Positions 1-10,849 are shown, counted from the first letter of the stretch. The stretch: DNA of 64,000 nt from Flavobacteriaceae bacterium (GCA_021647885.1 JAKITV010000003.1:1-64000), one strand, 5' to 3'. Made by a program: numbers and translations. Notes: a model not told the origin generated them from the sequence alone.

Positions 1-133
1 GCATTGCCTTGTTGATTTTTGCCTTATCTGCAATTTCTTGCATTCGTGCACCACTCATTCCTTTTATTTGAAAAACTTTTTTTGCAGCAGCAAGTATTTG
101 CATTTCTGTATTTATATCTTTTGTTTTCGCCAT
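1..133 (-). CDS. TetR-family transcriptional regulator (N-terminal part)
   Basis: This is the first 44 codons of a gene that runs off the left edge on the minus strand. The translation starts MAKTKDINTE and continues with an ILAAAKKVFQIKGMSGARMQ-like stretch followed by EIADKAKINKA. That is the usual start of a TetR helix-turn-helix domain: helix 1 with AAxxVF, then the ExIAxxAxI recognition unit. The ligand-binding domain lies outside the window, so the regulated pathway cannot be told. An inverted repeat just upstream (149-164) may be its own operator. The family call is fairly secure from the HTH pattern; anything further would be guesswork. Confidence 0.75.
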   Translation of the reverse strand, partial: MAKTKDINTEMQILAAAKKVFQIKGMSGARMQEIADKAKINKAM

Positions 134-148
134 TTTTAACTAAACGAT

Positions 149-164
149 TTAACTATTTGGTTAA
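149..164. promoter_or_regulatory. Inverted repeat upstream of TetR gene, candidate operator
   Basis: TTAAC-N6-GTTAA is a perfect 5-bp inverted repeat ending 16 bp before the start codon of the TetR-family gene. TetR regulators usually repress their own promoter through such palindromes, so autoregulation is a reasonable inference. No binding data can be read from sequence. Confidence 0.4.
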
Positions 165-570
165 CAAATGTACAAAATAATATTCATTGATAGATATTTG
201 AGAGGTTTTTATGAAAAATTTAGCATTAGACTCTACCTGTAAAAGTTGGGAGTTTAATGAGCAAAGTGCAAAATATCGTAATGGTTTTAAAAGGTTCCAG
301 GGATATTTTACATAGTATAGAACTGCGAAGCATTAACACGAACTCCAAAATGTAGAACATTAGAAAGCGTGAGTAATTATAGCAATCAAATAAACCTAGA
401 AGTTTAATAAGCCGTAATTTCTTTTAACATAATTTTTGACGATATAGACCTAAAGGCACTATATCTACAATTATGTGTAAATAGCCTGAAATACGGCTAT
501 ACAGAAATTACTATATTTGTACTATAATTTATATTATGTCAAATAGAATATTTTACAATCAAAAACTATT
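165..570. other. Intergenic stretch without a convincing gene
   Basis: Between the TetR gene and the 3' end of the helicase gene I see no supported gene. A 34-codon ORF (211-315, plus) begins after an AGAGG-like site, but it has no recognisable domain. GATATAG (441-447) and CTATATC (459-465) form a 7-bp stem. A TATATTTG box near 512-519 on the plus strand resembles a -7 element, but no gene follows it in that orientation. Confidence 0.4.
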
Positions 571-2082
571 CTACTCCATTAAAGCAAATAGCTGACTTAT
601 TTTACTACGAAGTTTCCGCATATAGTCTTCCTCCAACCATTCTTTATAGTTAACTGTATTATTCATGATACAATACGAATACACACGAACACGATACGAA
701 ATATCATCTTTTAACTCTTTGGCTAAAAGTCTTGCATCAAAAATATCTTCAGCATTTTCGACACACATCTGTGCATGTTGATCGACCGAAAGATCTAAAG
801 TCTTTTTAGATTTAAATCCTTGTGAAACAACTTCTTTATATACAGCTTTAATATCGAAATCTGTAGTTTTGGATTTTGAAAATAAAATAGACAATTCATT
901 AGGCATTTCGTAAACAAAATTGCGCTCTATCTCTTCGTCACTAATTAAATTATCGTAATAATAATTAGGGAATTTAAAAGCTTTTTCCCAATCTACAGGA
1001 TCGTTCCACATTCCAAATCTGGATACATTATTTCCTAAATCAATAACAGTAAACTCATTCTTATCTGGAAGAACCCTGGAGCCTCTTCCAATCATTTGAA
1101 AATATAGTGTTAACGATTTAGTCGCCCTGTTAAGAATAATCGATTCAACCGTAGGTTCATCAAAACCTGTGGTAAGGATACTAACCGAAGTTAAAATAGC
1201 ATTTGGTGTTTCCTTAAACCATTCCAATACTTCTCTCCTTTCGGTTTTATTTAAAGTATTATCTAAGTGTTTTATATTGTATCCAGCATTGCTAAATAAT
1301 GCATGCACATATTTTGAAGTATTTATGCCATTATTAAATATAAGCGTCTTTTTTCCGAGGGACAATTCTTCGTATGCTCCTAGTAATTTACCTTGCATTA
1401 ATGTATTTGTAAATAACTCTTCTGAAGATTTTACAGTATAATCGCCACTTATACCTACTTTAAGAGATTTCAAACCTACATCATAAGAAAAAATATTTGC
1501 GTTAGATAAAAACTTCTTTTTAATGAGTGAAGGAATCGTTTCTCCTACTATAAGCTCTTCATAATTATCATTCATAGGTAATTTAATATTAGAACTTAAA
1601 GGTGTTGCAGTTACTCCTAGAATAAAAGAATCTTCAAAGTACTTAAAGAGTTTTCTAAACGAATTGTAGTGTGCTTCATCTACAATGACCAACCCAATGT
1701 TTTTAATATCTAATTTATCCTCTTCCAGTCTATTATTAAGTGTTTCTACCATAGCGACAAAACACATATACTCATCTTGATCTTTAAGCTCTTTTACATC
1801 GCTATTTATCACTTTATTAACCACATTAAACTCGGTTAACATTCTGGAAGTTTGTTTGCTCAACTCAATTCTATGTGTTAAAACCACAACTTTCTTTTTG
1901 GTTTCAGTAATGTATCGTCTCACAATTTCTGAAAAAATTACGGTCTTCCCTCCTCCTGTTGGTAGTTGATATAAGAGGTTGTAATTGGATGATTTTTCAT
2001 GAAAATAATCAAAAATCTTTTTTAAATCTTTTTCTTGATAGTCGTATAAGGTTTTTAAAATGGTGGGTTCTTTGTTAGTCAA
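571..2082 (-). CDS. DEAD/DEAH-box superfamily II helicase
   Basis: A 503-residue SF2 helicase-like ATPase. Walker A is PTGGGKT (about residues 41-47), motif II is DEAH in VIVDEAH (about 135-138), motif III-like is GVTATP (156-161), and motif VI is QMIGRGSR (329-336). An adenine-sensing YDYQEKDL stretch lies at the N-terminus. The layout matches the stand-alone helicases related to type III restriction R subunits and RadD/SSL2. There is no nuclease domain and no adjacent methyltransferase, so I do not call a restriction system. The last 130 residues lack a domain I recognise. It probably acts on nucleic acids in repair or RNA metabolism; substrate unknown. Confidence 0.85.
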   Translation of the reverse strand: MTNKEPTILKTLYDYQEKDLKKIFDYFHEKSSNYNLLYQLPTGGGKTVIFSEIVRRYITETKKKVVVLTHRIELSKQTSRMLTEFNVVNKVINSDVKELKDQDEYMCFVAMVETLNNRLEEDKLDIKNIGLVIVDEAHYNSFRKLFKYFEDSFILGVTATPLSSNIKLPMNDNYEELIVGETIPSLIKKKFLSNANIFSYDVGLKSLKVGISGDYTVKSSEELFTNTLMQGKLLGAYEELSLGKKTLIFNNGINTSKYVHALFSNAGYNIKHLDNTLNKTERREVLEWFKETPNAILTSVSILTTGFDEPTVESIILNRATKSLTLYFQMIGRGSRVLPDKNEFTVIDLGNNVSRFGMWNDPVDWEKAFKFPNYYYDNLISDEEIERNFVYEMPNELSILFSKSKTTDFDIKAVYKEVVSQGFKSKKTLDLSVDQHAQMCVENAEDIFDARLLAKELKDDISYRVRVYSYCIMNNTVNYKEWLEEDYMRKLRSKISQLFALME

Positions 2083-2240
2083 ATTTAATTGTTATAAGAT
2101 GAAAAATTAATTTATAGCTTCTGTAAAAATTAATCTTGCAATTTATGACATTGTTTCCGTTTAAAAAAAAATCCCACTTCAAATTATAAAGAATTATATT
2201 AAAAAAGTCATAAAAAACTAATATATCATTACAGGTATGT

Positions 2241-2248
2241 TATTTTTG
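2241..2248 (+). promoter_or_regulatory. Candidate -7 box for the DUF3817/MscS pair
   Basis: TATTTTTG matches the Bacteroidota housekeeping -7 consensus TAnnTTTG and lies 20 bp before the ATG at 2269. No clear TTG -33 element is visible at the usual spacing, so confidence is modest. Confidence 0.4.
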
Positions 2249-2268
2249 TACTCTTATAAAAATAGCAT

Positions 2269-2556
2269 ATGTTTTCACTATTAAGTTCATTTAGAATTAT
2301 TGCCTTTCTTGAGGGTTTATCATACATATTGCTCTTAGGCATAGCAACTCCTGTTAAGTATTTTTTAGACGATCCAACTTATGTTAAACTGTTAGGAATG
2401 CCACATGGTCTCTTATTTATTTTGTATGTCGCTATAGCATTCATGCTAAAAAAAGAGTTTGATTGGGATAGAAAGAATTTTGGCTATGTGCTATTGGCTT
2501 CAATAATTCCTTTTGGCACATTTTATATAGATAGGAAATATTTAAAAACTAGCTAA
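2269..2556 (+). CDS. DUF3817 small integral membrane protein
   Basis: A 95-residue membrane protein with three hydrophobic segments (about residues 8-30, 42-60 and 72-88). The FRIIAFLEGLSYILLLGIA-type start and the PHGLLFILYV motif are hallmarks of the DUF3817 family. Its biochemical role is unknown. It ends 3 bp before the mechanosensitive channel gene, so the two are probably cotranscribed from the box at 2241-2248. The short length is normal for the family. Confidence 0.75.
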   Translation: MFSLLSSFRIIAFLEGLSYILLLGIATPVKYFLDDPTYVKLLGMPHGLLFILYVAIAFMLKKEFDWDRKNFGYVLLASIIPFGTFYIDRKYLKTS

Positions 2557-2559
2557 ATT

Positions 2560-3807
2560 ATGGATAGCTTAAAACATTTATTATACGATTATTTAGTTTC
2601 AGTTGGAACAACAGAGACAATGGCAAAGTATCTTAATATGCTTGCTCTTTTTTTAGTATTAATAATAATTGCCTTACTTATAGACTTTATTACAAGAAAA
2701 ATTTTATTAAATATTTTCTCAAGATTTGCCAATAAAACCAAATCTAATTTTGATGATATACTAATCTCGAACAAAGCACCTAGAAATATTGCACATATAA
2801 TACCATTACTCATTGCTTTAGAGTTTATTCCAGTGGTTTTTTCAGATTTTGATTATGCCGAAAATATAGTAGAAAAAGGGCTGCAGGTATTTGCAATAAT
2901 ACTTACTCTTTGGATTGTTAGAAGTTTTTTAAATACTCTTAAGGATTATTTTAAAACATTACCACGCTTAAAAGACAAACCCATAGATAGTTTCATACAA
3001 GTATTCATGATTTTTGCTTGGGTAGTTGGTGCGTTTTCTGCCTTTGCAATTGTTACTGATACTGAGATTTGGGCATATTTCACAGCTTTAGGCGCAGCTT
3101 CTGCTGTAATCATATTAGTCTTTAAAGACACCATTCTTGGTTTTGTTGCTAGTATTCAAGTGTCAATAAACGACATGGTAAGGATTGGCGATTGGATCAC
3201 TTTTGAAAAATATGGAGCAGATGGTGATGTTATTGAAATTAATCTTGCAACTGTAAAAGTGCAGAACTTCGATAAAACAATAACCACTATTCCTACTTAC
3301 GCACTTATCTCTGATTCGTTTAAGAACTGGAGAGGCATGGAAGATTCAGACGGAAGGCGAATTAAAAGAGCTTTAAATATTAAGTTAGATAGCATAAGGT
3401 ATATATCTAAAAATGAAATAGATAAGCTGAAAAAAATTGAATTGATTTCTTCATATTTAGAAACTCGACAAAAAGATATTGAAGATTATAACATTCAAAA
3501 TAATATCAATAAAGATTTATTGTTAAACGGAAGAAATCTAACCAATATTGGAGTGTTCAGAAAATATTTAGAAACTTATGTCGAACAACATTCTGCAATT
3601 AATAAGGACATGATGATAATGGTACGTCAATTGTCACCTACAACTCAAGGAATTCCTTTAGAGATTTATGCCTTTAGTAGTGATAAGCGTTGGAAAAATT
3701 ACGAATATATCATGTCGGATATTTTCGATCATCTTATTGCAGCAGTGCCTTATTTTAATTTGGAGATTTTTGAGCTTCCAAATAATTCCAGCTTTTTAGA
3801 GAAATAA
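2560..3807 (+). CDS. MscS-family mechanosensitive ion channel
   Basis: A 415-residue inner-membrane protein. Hydrophobic segments lie around residues 27-45, 75-92, 105-122, 145-165 and 175-200. The last is glycine/alanine-rich (ALGAASAVIILVFKD), like the pore-lining TM3 of MscS. The beta domain follows (GDWITFEKYGADGDVIEINL), then YALISDSFKNWRG, as seen in the YbdG/MscM-like branch. Such channels release solutes under hypo-osmotic shock. The C-terminal 150 residues form a cytoplasmic domain. The gene converges on leuB with only 9 bp between stop codons, leaving no room for a separate terminator. Confidence 0.88.
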   Translation: MDSLKHLLYDYLVSVGTTETMAKYLNMLALFLVLIIIALLIDFITRKILLNIFSRFANKTKSNFDDILISNKAPRNIAHIIPLLIALEFIPVVFSDFDYAENIVEKGLQVFAIILTLWIVRSFLNTLKDYFKTLPRLKDKPIDSFIQVFMIFAWVVGAFSAFAIVTDTEIWAYFTALGAASAVIILVFKDTILGFVASIQVSINDMVRIGDWITFEKYGADGDVIEINLATVKVQNFDKTITTIPTYALISDSFKNWRGMEDSDGRRIKRALNIKLDSIRYISKNEIDKLKKIELISSYLETRQKDIEDYNIQNNINKDLLLNGRNLTNIGVFRKYLETYVEQHSAINKDMMIMVRQLSPTTQGIPLEIYAFSSDKRWKNYEYIMSDIFDHLIAAVPYFNLEIFELPNNSSFLEK

Positions 3808-3816
3808 TAAATAAGG

Positions 3817-4875
3817 TTAAAGATTGTTAGCTAACCAATCTCCTACTTCACTGGTTTTATACGATTTATTATTACCTGATAAATCTTCAGTTATTATCCC
3901 TTCAACCAGCGATTTATTTACAACTGCACGAATTGCTTCTGCTTCATCCTTTAATCCGAAGGCGTCTTCAAACATCATTGCTGCCGATAGTACTGCTGCT
4001 AATGGATTTGCAATATCTAGTCCTGCTGCCTGCGGATAAGATCCATGAATAGGCTCGAACAAAGACGTATGTTCTCCTATTGATGCTGAAGGCATTAATC
4101 CCATTGAGCCTGAAATCACAGATGCTTCATCAGTTAAAATATCGCCAAATAAATTTTCGGTAATCAATACATCGTAAGAATTTGGCCATTGTACCAATCG
4201 CATAGCAACTGCATCAACAAATTCATAACTCACTTCTACTTCAGGATAGTCTTTTTCCATTTCTTGAACAGTTTCTCTCCATAAACGTGATGTTTCCAAT
4301 ACATTTGCTTTGTCCACACAACATAATCTTTTAGAGCGTGACATTGCTAGTTTAAATCCTTTTTCAGCTAATCTTTTTACTTCATGTTTTGTATAAACGC
4401 AATTGTCGAATGCTGTTTCCCCTTCATCTCTTCTGCCCTTTTCTCCAAAGTAAATTCCTCCTGTTAATTCTCTTATAAACACCAAATCTGTTCCTTCGAT
4501 ACGTTCTCTTTTTAAAGGTGAATTATCAATTAATGAAGGAAATGTAAATGTTGGTCTTACATTTGCAAACAAGCCTAATTTTTTTCGCATTTTTAACAAC
4601 CCTTGTTCTGGACGTACTTTTGCACTTGGATCATTATCATATTTTGGATCACCTATAGCTCCAAATAATACAGCATCCGCATTCATGCAAACATCATGAG
4701 TTTCATCTGGATATGGATCACCAACGGCATCAATTGCTGCAGCTCCTGTAATTCCAGTTGTCCATACAATTTCGTGGTTGAATTTTTTTGCAATCGCTTC
4801 ACTTACCTTTACTGCTTGATCAATAACTTCAGGACCTATTCCATCACCTGCTAAAAGTGCAATATTTAATTTCAT
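3817..4875 (-). CDS. leuB: 3-isopropylmalate dehydrogenase
   Basis: 352 residues, normal for LeuB. It oxidises and decarboxylates 3-isopropylmalate with NAD to 2-oxoisocaproate, the third step of leucine synthesis. The N-terminus MKLNIALLAGDGIGPEV is typical. The RELTGGIYFGEKGRR and VDKANVLETSRLWRE stretches hold substrate-contacting Arg, Tyr and Lys. NLFGDILTDEAS carries the metal-binding Asp, and EPIHGSYPQAAGLDIANP is the NAD-site signature. It is the last gene of the leuC-D-A-B operon, 6 bp after leuA. Confidence 0.96.
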   Translation of the reverse strand: MKLNIALLAGDGIGPEVIDQAVKVSEAIAKKFNHEIVWTTGITGAAAIDAVGDPYPDETHDVCMNADAVLFGAIGDPKYDNDPSAKVRPEQGLLKMRKKLGLFANVRPTFTFPSLIDNSPLKRERIEGTDLVFIRELTGGIYFGEKGRRDEGETAFDNCVYTKHEVKRLAEKGFKLAMSRSKRLCCVDKANVLETSRLWRETVQEMEKDYPEVEVSYEFVDAVAMRLVQWPNSYDVLITENLFGDILTDEASVISGSMGLMPSASIGEHTSLFEPIHGSYPQAAGLDIANPLAAVLSAAMMFEDAFGLKDEAEAIRAVVNKSLVEGIITEDLSGNNKSYKTSEVGDWLANNL

Positions 4876-4881
4876 ATTTTC

Positions 4882-6405
4882 TTAATTAGTTATAATATTG
4901 AGCATTTTTTCTGTGGCTTTAATTGCAGATACGGTTTGATCTGAATCCAAACCACGTGTTTTAAACTCTTTTTCAATGTCTTTCCATGTAATAATAGTTT
5001 CGCATAAAGCATCCGAATGGCTTCCTGGTGGAATACGAACCGCATAATCCACTAAATCTGGCAAAAGCAAGTTCTTCTTTTTAAATACACTTCTAATTGC
5101 ATTCATAAAAGCGTCAAACTGACCATCTCCTTGTGCATGTTCTTCAAAGGTTTCTCCTTTAATGGTAAGCGAAACTGTTGTTGAAGGACGCAATCCTTTA
5201 GAATGTGTTAAAACATAAGAATCTACACTTACTTTTTTTTCATTAGAATAGTTATCTAAAACTTCTGCAATAATATATGGCAAATCCTCTTTTGTAACAA
5301 CTTGCTTTTTATCGCCTAAATCAATAATACGCTGAGTAACTTTTTTTAAATCGTCTTCATTTAATTGTAGCCCAAGCTCTTGCAAATTCTTTTGGATGTT
5401 AGCTTTTCCAGATGATTTACCTAGTGCATATTCACGCTTTCTGCCAAAGCGTTCAGGTAATAAATCATTGAAATAAAGATTTTTTTTGTTGTCTCCATCA
5501 GCATGTATGCCCGCAGTTTGAGTAAATACATTTGCACCAATAACTGGCTTATTGGCAGGAATCATAAAACCAGAAAAAGTTTCAACTAATTTACTAACTG
5601 TATATAAAGCTTTTTCATTTATAGTAGCTTGAATATTTGGCATAAAATCGTTCATAACTGCAACAACACTTGCAAAAGGAGCATTCCCAGCTCGTTCTCC
5701 CATACCATTTACTGTTAAATGAAGTCCGTCTGCTCCTGCTTTTAATGCTTCCATAACGTTGGAAACACTTAAATCATAATCATTATGCGCATGAAAATCG
5801 AAATGCAAATAAGGATATTTCTCTCTTATTTCTGATACAAACTCGAAAGTTTCTGAAGGAGTTAGGATACCCAAAGTATCTGGAAGCATAATTCGCTTTA
5901 TTGCTTGTTGTGATAGAAACTCTAAAAACTCAAAAACATATGCTTTGGAATTACGCATACCATTGCTCCAATCTTCCAGATAAATATTTGTTTCGATACC
6001 ATTTTCTCTAGCAAGAGAAATTATATCTAAAATTTCTTTAAAATGCTGATTAGGTGTTTTTTTAAGTTGATGAGTTAAATGGTTAAGTGATCCTTTTGCA
6101 AGCAGGTTTTGAACCACTGCTCCTGCTTTTTTCATCCAATCAATTGAAATACCATTATCAACAAATGTCAACACTTCAATAGCATCTAAATAACCTTTTT
6201 CTGAAGCCCAATTTGTTACACTCTTTACTGCTTTAAACTCACCTTCAGATACTCTTGCAGATGCAATTTCAATTCTGTCAACTTTTAATTCTTCCAACAA
6301 AAGTTTTGCAATAGTAAGTTTTTCTGATGCAGAAAACGATACACCAGATGTTTGTTCACCATCACGTAAAGTGGTATCCATTATTTCTATTCTCTTGACA
6401 CTCAT
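4882..6405 (-). CDS. leuA: 2-isopropylmalate synthase-type enzyme with regulatory domain
   Basis: 507 residues. The N-terminal HMGL-like TIM barrel carries the DTTLRDGEQ signature (about residues 10-18) and the metal-binding HAHND motif (about 204-208). The C-terminal 120 residues match the LeuA dimer/allosteric domain. Within the operon the expected job is condensing acetyl-CoA with 2-oxoisovalerate. The related citramalate synthases (CimA) share this architecture and use pyruvate instead, so substrate is not proven by sequence. The leu context favours LeuA. It lies 3 bp after leuD and 6 bp before leuB. Leucine feedback inhibition is expected from the C-terminal domain. Confidence 0.82.
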   Translation of the reverse strand: MSVKRIEIMDTTLRDGEQTSGVSFSASEKLTIAKLLLEELKVDRIEIASARVSEGEFKAVKSVTNWASEKGYLDAIEVLTFVDNGISIDWMKKAGAVVQNLLAKGSLNHLTHQLKKTPNQHFKEILDIISLARENGIETNIYLEDWSNGMRNSKAYVFEFLEFLSQQAIKRIMLPDTLGILTPSETFEFVSEIREKYPYLHFDFHAHNDYDLSVSNVMEALKAGADGLHLTVNGMGERAGNAPFASVVAVMNDFMPNIQATINEKALYTVSKLVETFSGFMIPANKPVIGANVFTQTAGIHADGDNKKNLYFNDLLPERFGRKREYALGKSSGKANIQKNLQELGLQLNEDDLKKVTQRIIDLGDKKQVVTKEDLPYIIAEVLDNYSNEKKVSVDSYVLTHSKGLRPSTTVSLTIKGETFEEHAQGDGQFDAFMNAIRSVFKKKNLLLPDLVDYAVRIPPGSHSDALCETIITWKDIEKEFKTRGLDSDQTVSAIKATEKMLNIITN

Positions 6406-6408
6406 ATT

Positions 6409-7005
6409 TTAGAAAGGACGGGAATCTGAAAACGTTTCAATATCACTTTTTATATTTTGTAAATAGTCGATGTCATCAAAACCATTCAGCATATTTTTTT
6501 TCTTGTATCCATTAATAACAAAGGATTCTTTTGATCCAGATGAAAGCAAAGTGATAGTTTGTGCTTCCAAATTTATTTCTAACTCCGTAGTTGGATTGTC
6601 ATAAACTGAATTAAAAATTTGTTCTAAAAATTCTGCACTCACTTGTACAGGTAGCACACCAATATTCAAACAATTATTCCTAAAAATATCGGCAAAAAAG
6701 CTTGATACCACACAGCGAAAACCATAATCGTAAATTGCCCAAGCCGCATGCTCTCTTGATGAACCTGATCCAAAATTCTTCCCTCCAACCAGAATTCTTC
6801 CACTATAAATAGGATTGTTTAAAATAAAACTCTCTTTGGGTGTATTGTCGTTATTATATCTCCAATCACGAAATAGATTCTCTCCAAATCCTTTGCGTTC
6901 TGTCGCTTTAAGGAAACGAGCTGGAATGATTTGATCTGTATCTACGTTTTCAATTGGTAAAGGAACTGCACTACTTATTAAGGTTGTAAATTTATCGTAT
7001 GCCAT
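6409..7005 (-). CDS. leuD: 3-isopropylmalate dehydratase small subunit
   Basis: 198 residues, the usual LeuD size. It pairs with LeuC to isomerise 2-isopropylmalate to 3-isopropylmalate. The NVDTDQIIPARFLK motif near the N-terminus and GKNFGSGSSREHAAWA (about residues 70-85) are the swivelling-domain signatures. The FFADIFRNNCLNIGVLPV stretch is also typical. It sits 39 bp downstream of leuC and 3 bp upstream of leuA, consistent with a single transcript. Confidence 0.96.
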   Translation of the reverse strand: MAYDKFTTLISSAVPLPIENVDTDQIIPARFLKATERKGFGENLFRDWRYNNDNTPKESFILNNPIYSGRILVGGKNFGSGSSREHAAWAIYDYGFRCVVSSFFADIFRNNCLNIGVLPVQVSAEFLEQIFNSVYDNPTTELEINLEAQTITLLSSGSKESFVINGYKKKNMLNGFDDIDYLQNIKSDIETFSDSRPF

Positions 7006-7044
7006 ATTTTTTATTTAATAATTTACATTGAAAAATTATAATTT

Positions 7045-8439
<1,395 letters not shown>

Positions 8440-8765
8440 GAATAGCTTGATTTTTTAATCTGCTGTAAGTCTCAATTAACAAATTAAATTGTAAGCCGAC
8501 AAATTTATAAAAAGCTTCCTTTTTGCATTAGTATTGATAGTTTAAGATACGATATCCACATTTTAAAAAAATGATTAGCAATAGTGCTCAAAATCGATTT
8601 ATTACAATGAAATCAAGGTGTTACCAATAATGTATAAATGATGAATTTTACGAAAGCCAAGTGTTTTTAATTAAAATGAATTCCTAGAAGTTATCATCTG
8701 AAATTGTCATTCTTAAATCTCGAAAGCTATTAGGAGTGAGAATCTAAGTAAGAAATATTGTTAAA
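8440..8765. other. Intergenic region upstream of the leu operon
   Basis: About 326 bp between the leuC start and the stop of the thioesterase gene. Apart from the -7-like box at 8500-8507 I see no gene, T-box or Leu-codon-rich leader ORF. The only short ORFs are under ten codons. No clear terminator hairpin was found for the upstream thioesterase gene. Confidence 0.4.
8500..8507 (-). promoter_or_regulatory. Candidate -7 box for the leu operon
   Basis: On the minus strand this reads TAAATTTG, matching the TAnnTTTG Bacteroidota -7 consensus, about 60 bp upstream of leuC. A matching TTG -33 box is not evident. Confidence 0.35.
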
Positions 8766-9152
8766 CTACTTTAACCTGTCTTTTACATATTCCACACTTG
8801 TTTTACCATGAGGAGTAGGATTTCCTTCAGAATCCAAGTTAACCATCACTATTTTTTCAATGGTTATAATTGTAGTTTTTGTCATCATATTACGCACTTC
8901 AACACGTAAGGTTATTGAAGCTTTACCAAATTTGGCTACTTCAATTCCAATTTCAATAATATCACCTTTCCTTGCCGAAGATTTAAAATCAATTTCAGTA
9001 ATAAATTTTGTTACGACTTGAGAGTTTTCTAACTGCACTACTGTATATAATGCAGCCTCTTCGTCGATCCAAGCTAAAAGTCGTCCCCCAAATAAAGTTC
9101 CATTAGGATTTAAATCTTCTGGTTTTACCCATTTACGTGTGTGAAATCTCAT
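8766..9152 (-). CDS. Hotdog-fold acyl-CoA thioesterase
   Basis: 128 residues with the NPNGTLFGGRLLAWIDEEAA motif (about residues 16-35) of the YciA/ACOT hotdog thioesterases. This motif carries the catalytic Asp in the long helix. These enzymes hydrolyse acyl-CoA thioesters; chain-length preference cannot be read here. The start lies 5 bp after the ftcD stop, so the two are likely cotranscribed, although no metabolic link is obvious. Length is typical of a single-hotdog member. Confidence 0.85.
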   Translation of the reverse strand: MRFHTRKWVKPEDLNPNGTLFGGRLLAWIDEEAALYTVVQLENSQVVTKFITEIDFKSSARKGDIIEIGIEVAKFGKASITLRVEVRNMMTKTTIITIEKIVMVNLDSEGNPTPHGKTSVEYVKDRLK

Positions 9153-9157
9153 TAATA

Positions 9158-10849
9158 CTATATAGTTTCGTTTATATGTTCTATAATCTCATTTTCTAAA
9201 GCAACAGTATTGTCAAAAACAGCTTTTGCTCTGCTTAAAATATCATCAGCAAATGTTCTGTCTTTGATGTCTTTTGCATTTATTCGCACATTAAAATAAG
9301 CACCATAAACTGCTGTTCGTGCACATAAGGCTCCTACTCCAGCATCAGACAAAGAATTTTGTAAACCAATTTTAGTCATGGTTTGCATCACTTCCATTGA
9401 TTGATAAGCCGTTTCCATAACTTGAAAAGGTACTTCAGTTGCATATTTTGTTGCTTCTTCAATTGCTATGGCTCTTTCCTCCTTCTCTTTATCATTAGAT
9501 TTTGGCATTCTAAAACCATCTATAATTTTATTAAAAGCGTTAGTATCTTCATCTACCAAAGCCAATAATTTGTTTTTATAAGCTTGTCCTTTTTCTGCCC
9601 ATTGTGAGAATTCTTCCCAACGATTGTCCCAACCTGCTTTGTGAGCCGATAAATTAGCAACCATAGTACCTAATGAAACGCCCAAAACACCAACATAAGC
9701 AGCAATAGAGCCACCTCCAGGAGCCATAGATTCACCAGCAGTTTCTTCAGCAAATTCGGTTAAGGTCAAATCAATTAACTGCTTTGTTTTAGATTTCAAT
9801 ACATGTTCAATTATTTTTTCATCTGGATTAAATGGTTTTAAATCATCCAATCCTAAAGACTTCACAGCAATTTTAATTTTTTCAGCTTCAGAAATACCCA
9901 AAGAACGCTGTTGTTTTTTTAAATAAAAATCTCCAGCATCAAGCATGGCTTTTAACGGAATTAATCCAATAAGCTCTGAACCTGTAACTCGTAATCCACG
10001 TCTTTCAGCCGATTTACAAGTCTCATCAAAAGCAACATGCATTGATGTAATACTAATGTTTGTAAGATTATACGATATTTGAGCAATTCCATATTCTTCA
10101 ATAAACCAACCAATACCCTTTACAGCCTTTAGCTTTCCAGGAATTCTTACAGGTTCACCATTTGCATCTAAAACTTTTTTTCCTGTTATAGGATTGCCTT
10201 CACGTTTTACTCTTCCACCTTCACGTATATCGAAGGCAATTGCGTTAGCTCTACGCGTTGATGTCGTATTTAAATTAACATTATAAGCCACTAAAAAATC
10301 ACGTGCCGAAATTGCTGTTGCTCCTGTTTTTGAAATTTTATCGTTAAACTTGGCTGGACCAAAATCCGGTTTCCAGTCAGCATCAGATAATTTTTTCTTT
10401 AAGCCTTCATATTCACCAGCTCTACAATTGGCAAGGTTAATACGCTTTTCTTCTTGTGCTGCATTTTCATATAAATACACAGGAATCTCAAGCTCTTCTC
10501 CTACTCTTTTTCCTAGTGTTTTTGCATATTTTGCTGTTTCTTCTAAAGTAATTCCTGAAATAGGAACCAATGGACAAACATCAGTTGCACCAAAACGTGG
10601 ATGCTCACCAGTATGCTTGCTCATATCTATAAGCTGTGATGCTTTTTGAATAAGTAAAAAAGCAGCTTCTATAACTTGATTTGGTTCTCCAACAAAGGTG
10701 ATAACTGTTCGGTTTGTGGCTGCTCCAGCATCAATATCTAATAGTTTAACACCGTCAACAGTTTCAACAATATTTGCGATTTCGTTTATTTTGCCAATAT
10801 CACGCCCTTCGCTAATATTTGGTACGCATTCTATGAGTTGTTTTTGCAT
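9158..10849 (-). CDS. ftcD: Bifunctional glutamate formimidoyltransferase / formimidoyl-THF cyclodeaminase
   Basis: 563 residues in the fused arrangement known from animals and some bacteria. The formiminotransferase part (about residues 1-325) starts IECVPNISEGRD, with DIDAGAATNRTVITFVGEP and HTGEHPRFGATDVCPLVP containing the active-site His. The cyclodeaminase part (about 360-563) contains the MAPGGGSIAAYVGVLG turn. It moves a formimino group from formiminoglutamate to tetrahydrofolate and then releases ammonia, so it belongs to histidine degradation. No hut genes are adjacent in this window. It lies 5 bp upstream of a thioesterase gene. Confidence 0.93.
   Translation of the reverse strand: MQKQLIECVPNISEGRDIGKINEIANIVETVDGVKLLDIDAGAATNRTVITFVGEPNQVIEAAFLLIQKASQLIDMSKHTGEHPRFGATDVCPLVPISGITLEETAKYAKTLGKRVGEELEIPVYLYENAAQEEKRINLANCRAGEYEGLKKKLSDADWKPDFGPAKFNDKISKTGATAISARDFLVAYNVNLNTTSTRRANAIAFDIREGGRVKREGNPITGKKVLDANGEPVRIPGKLKAVKGIGWFIEEYGIAQISYNLTNISITSMHVAFDETCKSAERRGLRVTGSELIGLIPLKAMLDAGDFYLKKQQRSLGISEAEKIKIAVKSLGLDDLKPFNPDEKIIEHVLKSKTKQLIDLTLTEFAEETAGESMAPGGGSIAAYVGVLGVSLGTMVANLSAHKAGWDNRWEEFSQWAEKGQAYKNKLLALVDEDTNAFNKIIDGFRMPKSNDKEKEERAIAIEEATKYATEVPFQVMETAYQSMEVMQTMTKIGLQNSLSDAGVGALCARTAVYGAYFNVRINAKDIKDRTFADDILSRAKAVFDNTVALENEIIEHINETI

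Noticed and set aside
211-315. 34-codon ORF on the plus strand
   Set aside because: A purine-rich stretch precedes it, but there is no domain, no clear promoter and no neighbour logic. Left as unproven.
571-2082. Restriction-modification or defence system around the DEAH helicase
   Set aside because: No methyltransferase, nuclease or other defence partner lies nearby; the gene stands alone.
8440-8765. Possible leucine attenuator upstream of leuC
   Set aside because: No Leu-rich mini-ORF and no terminator hairpin could be found on the minus strand, unlike the his case.
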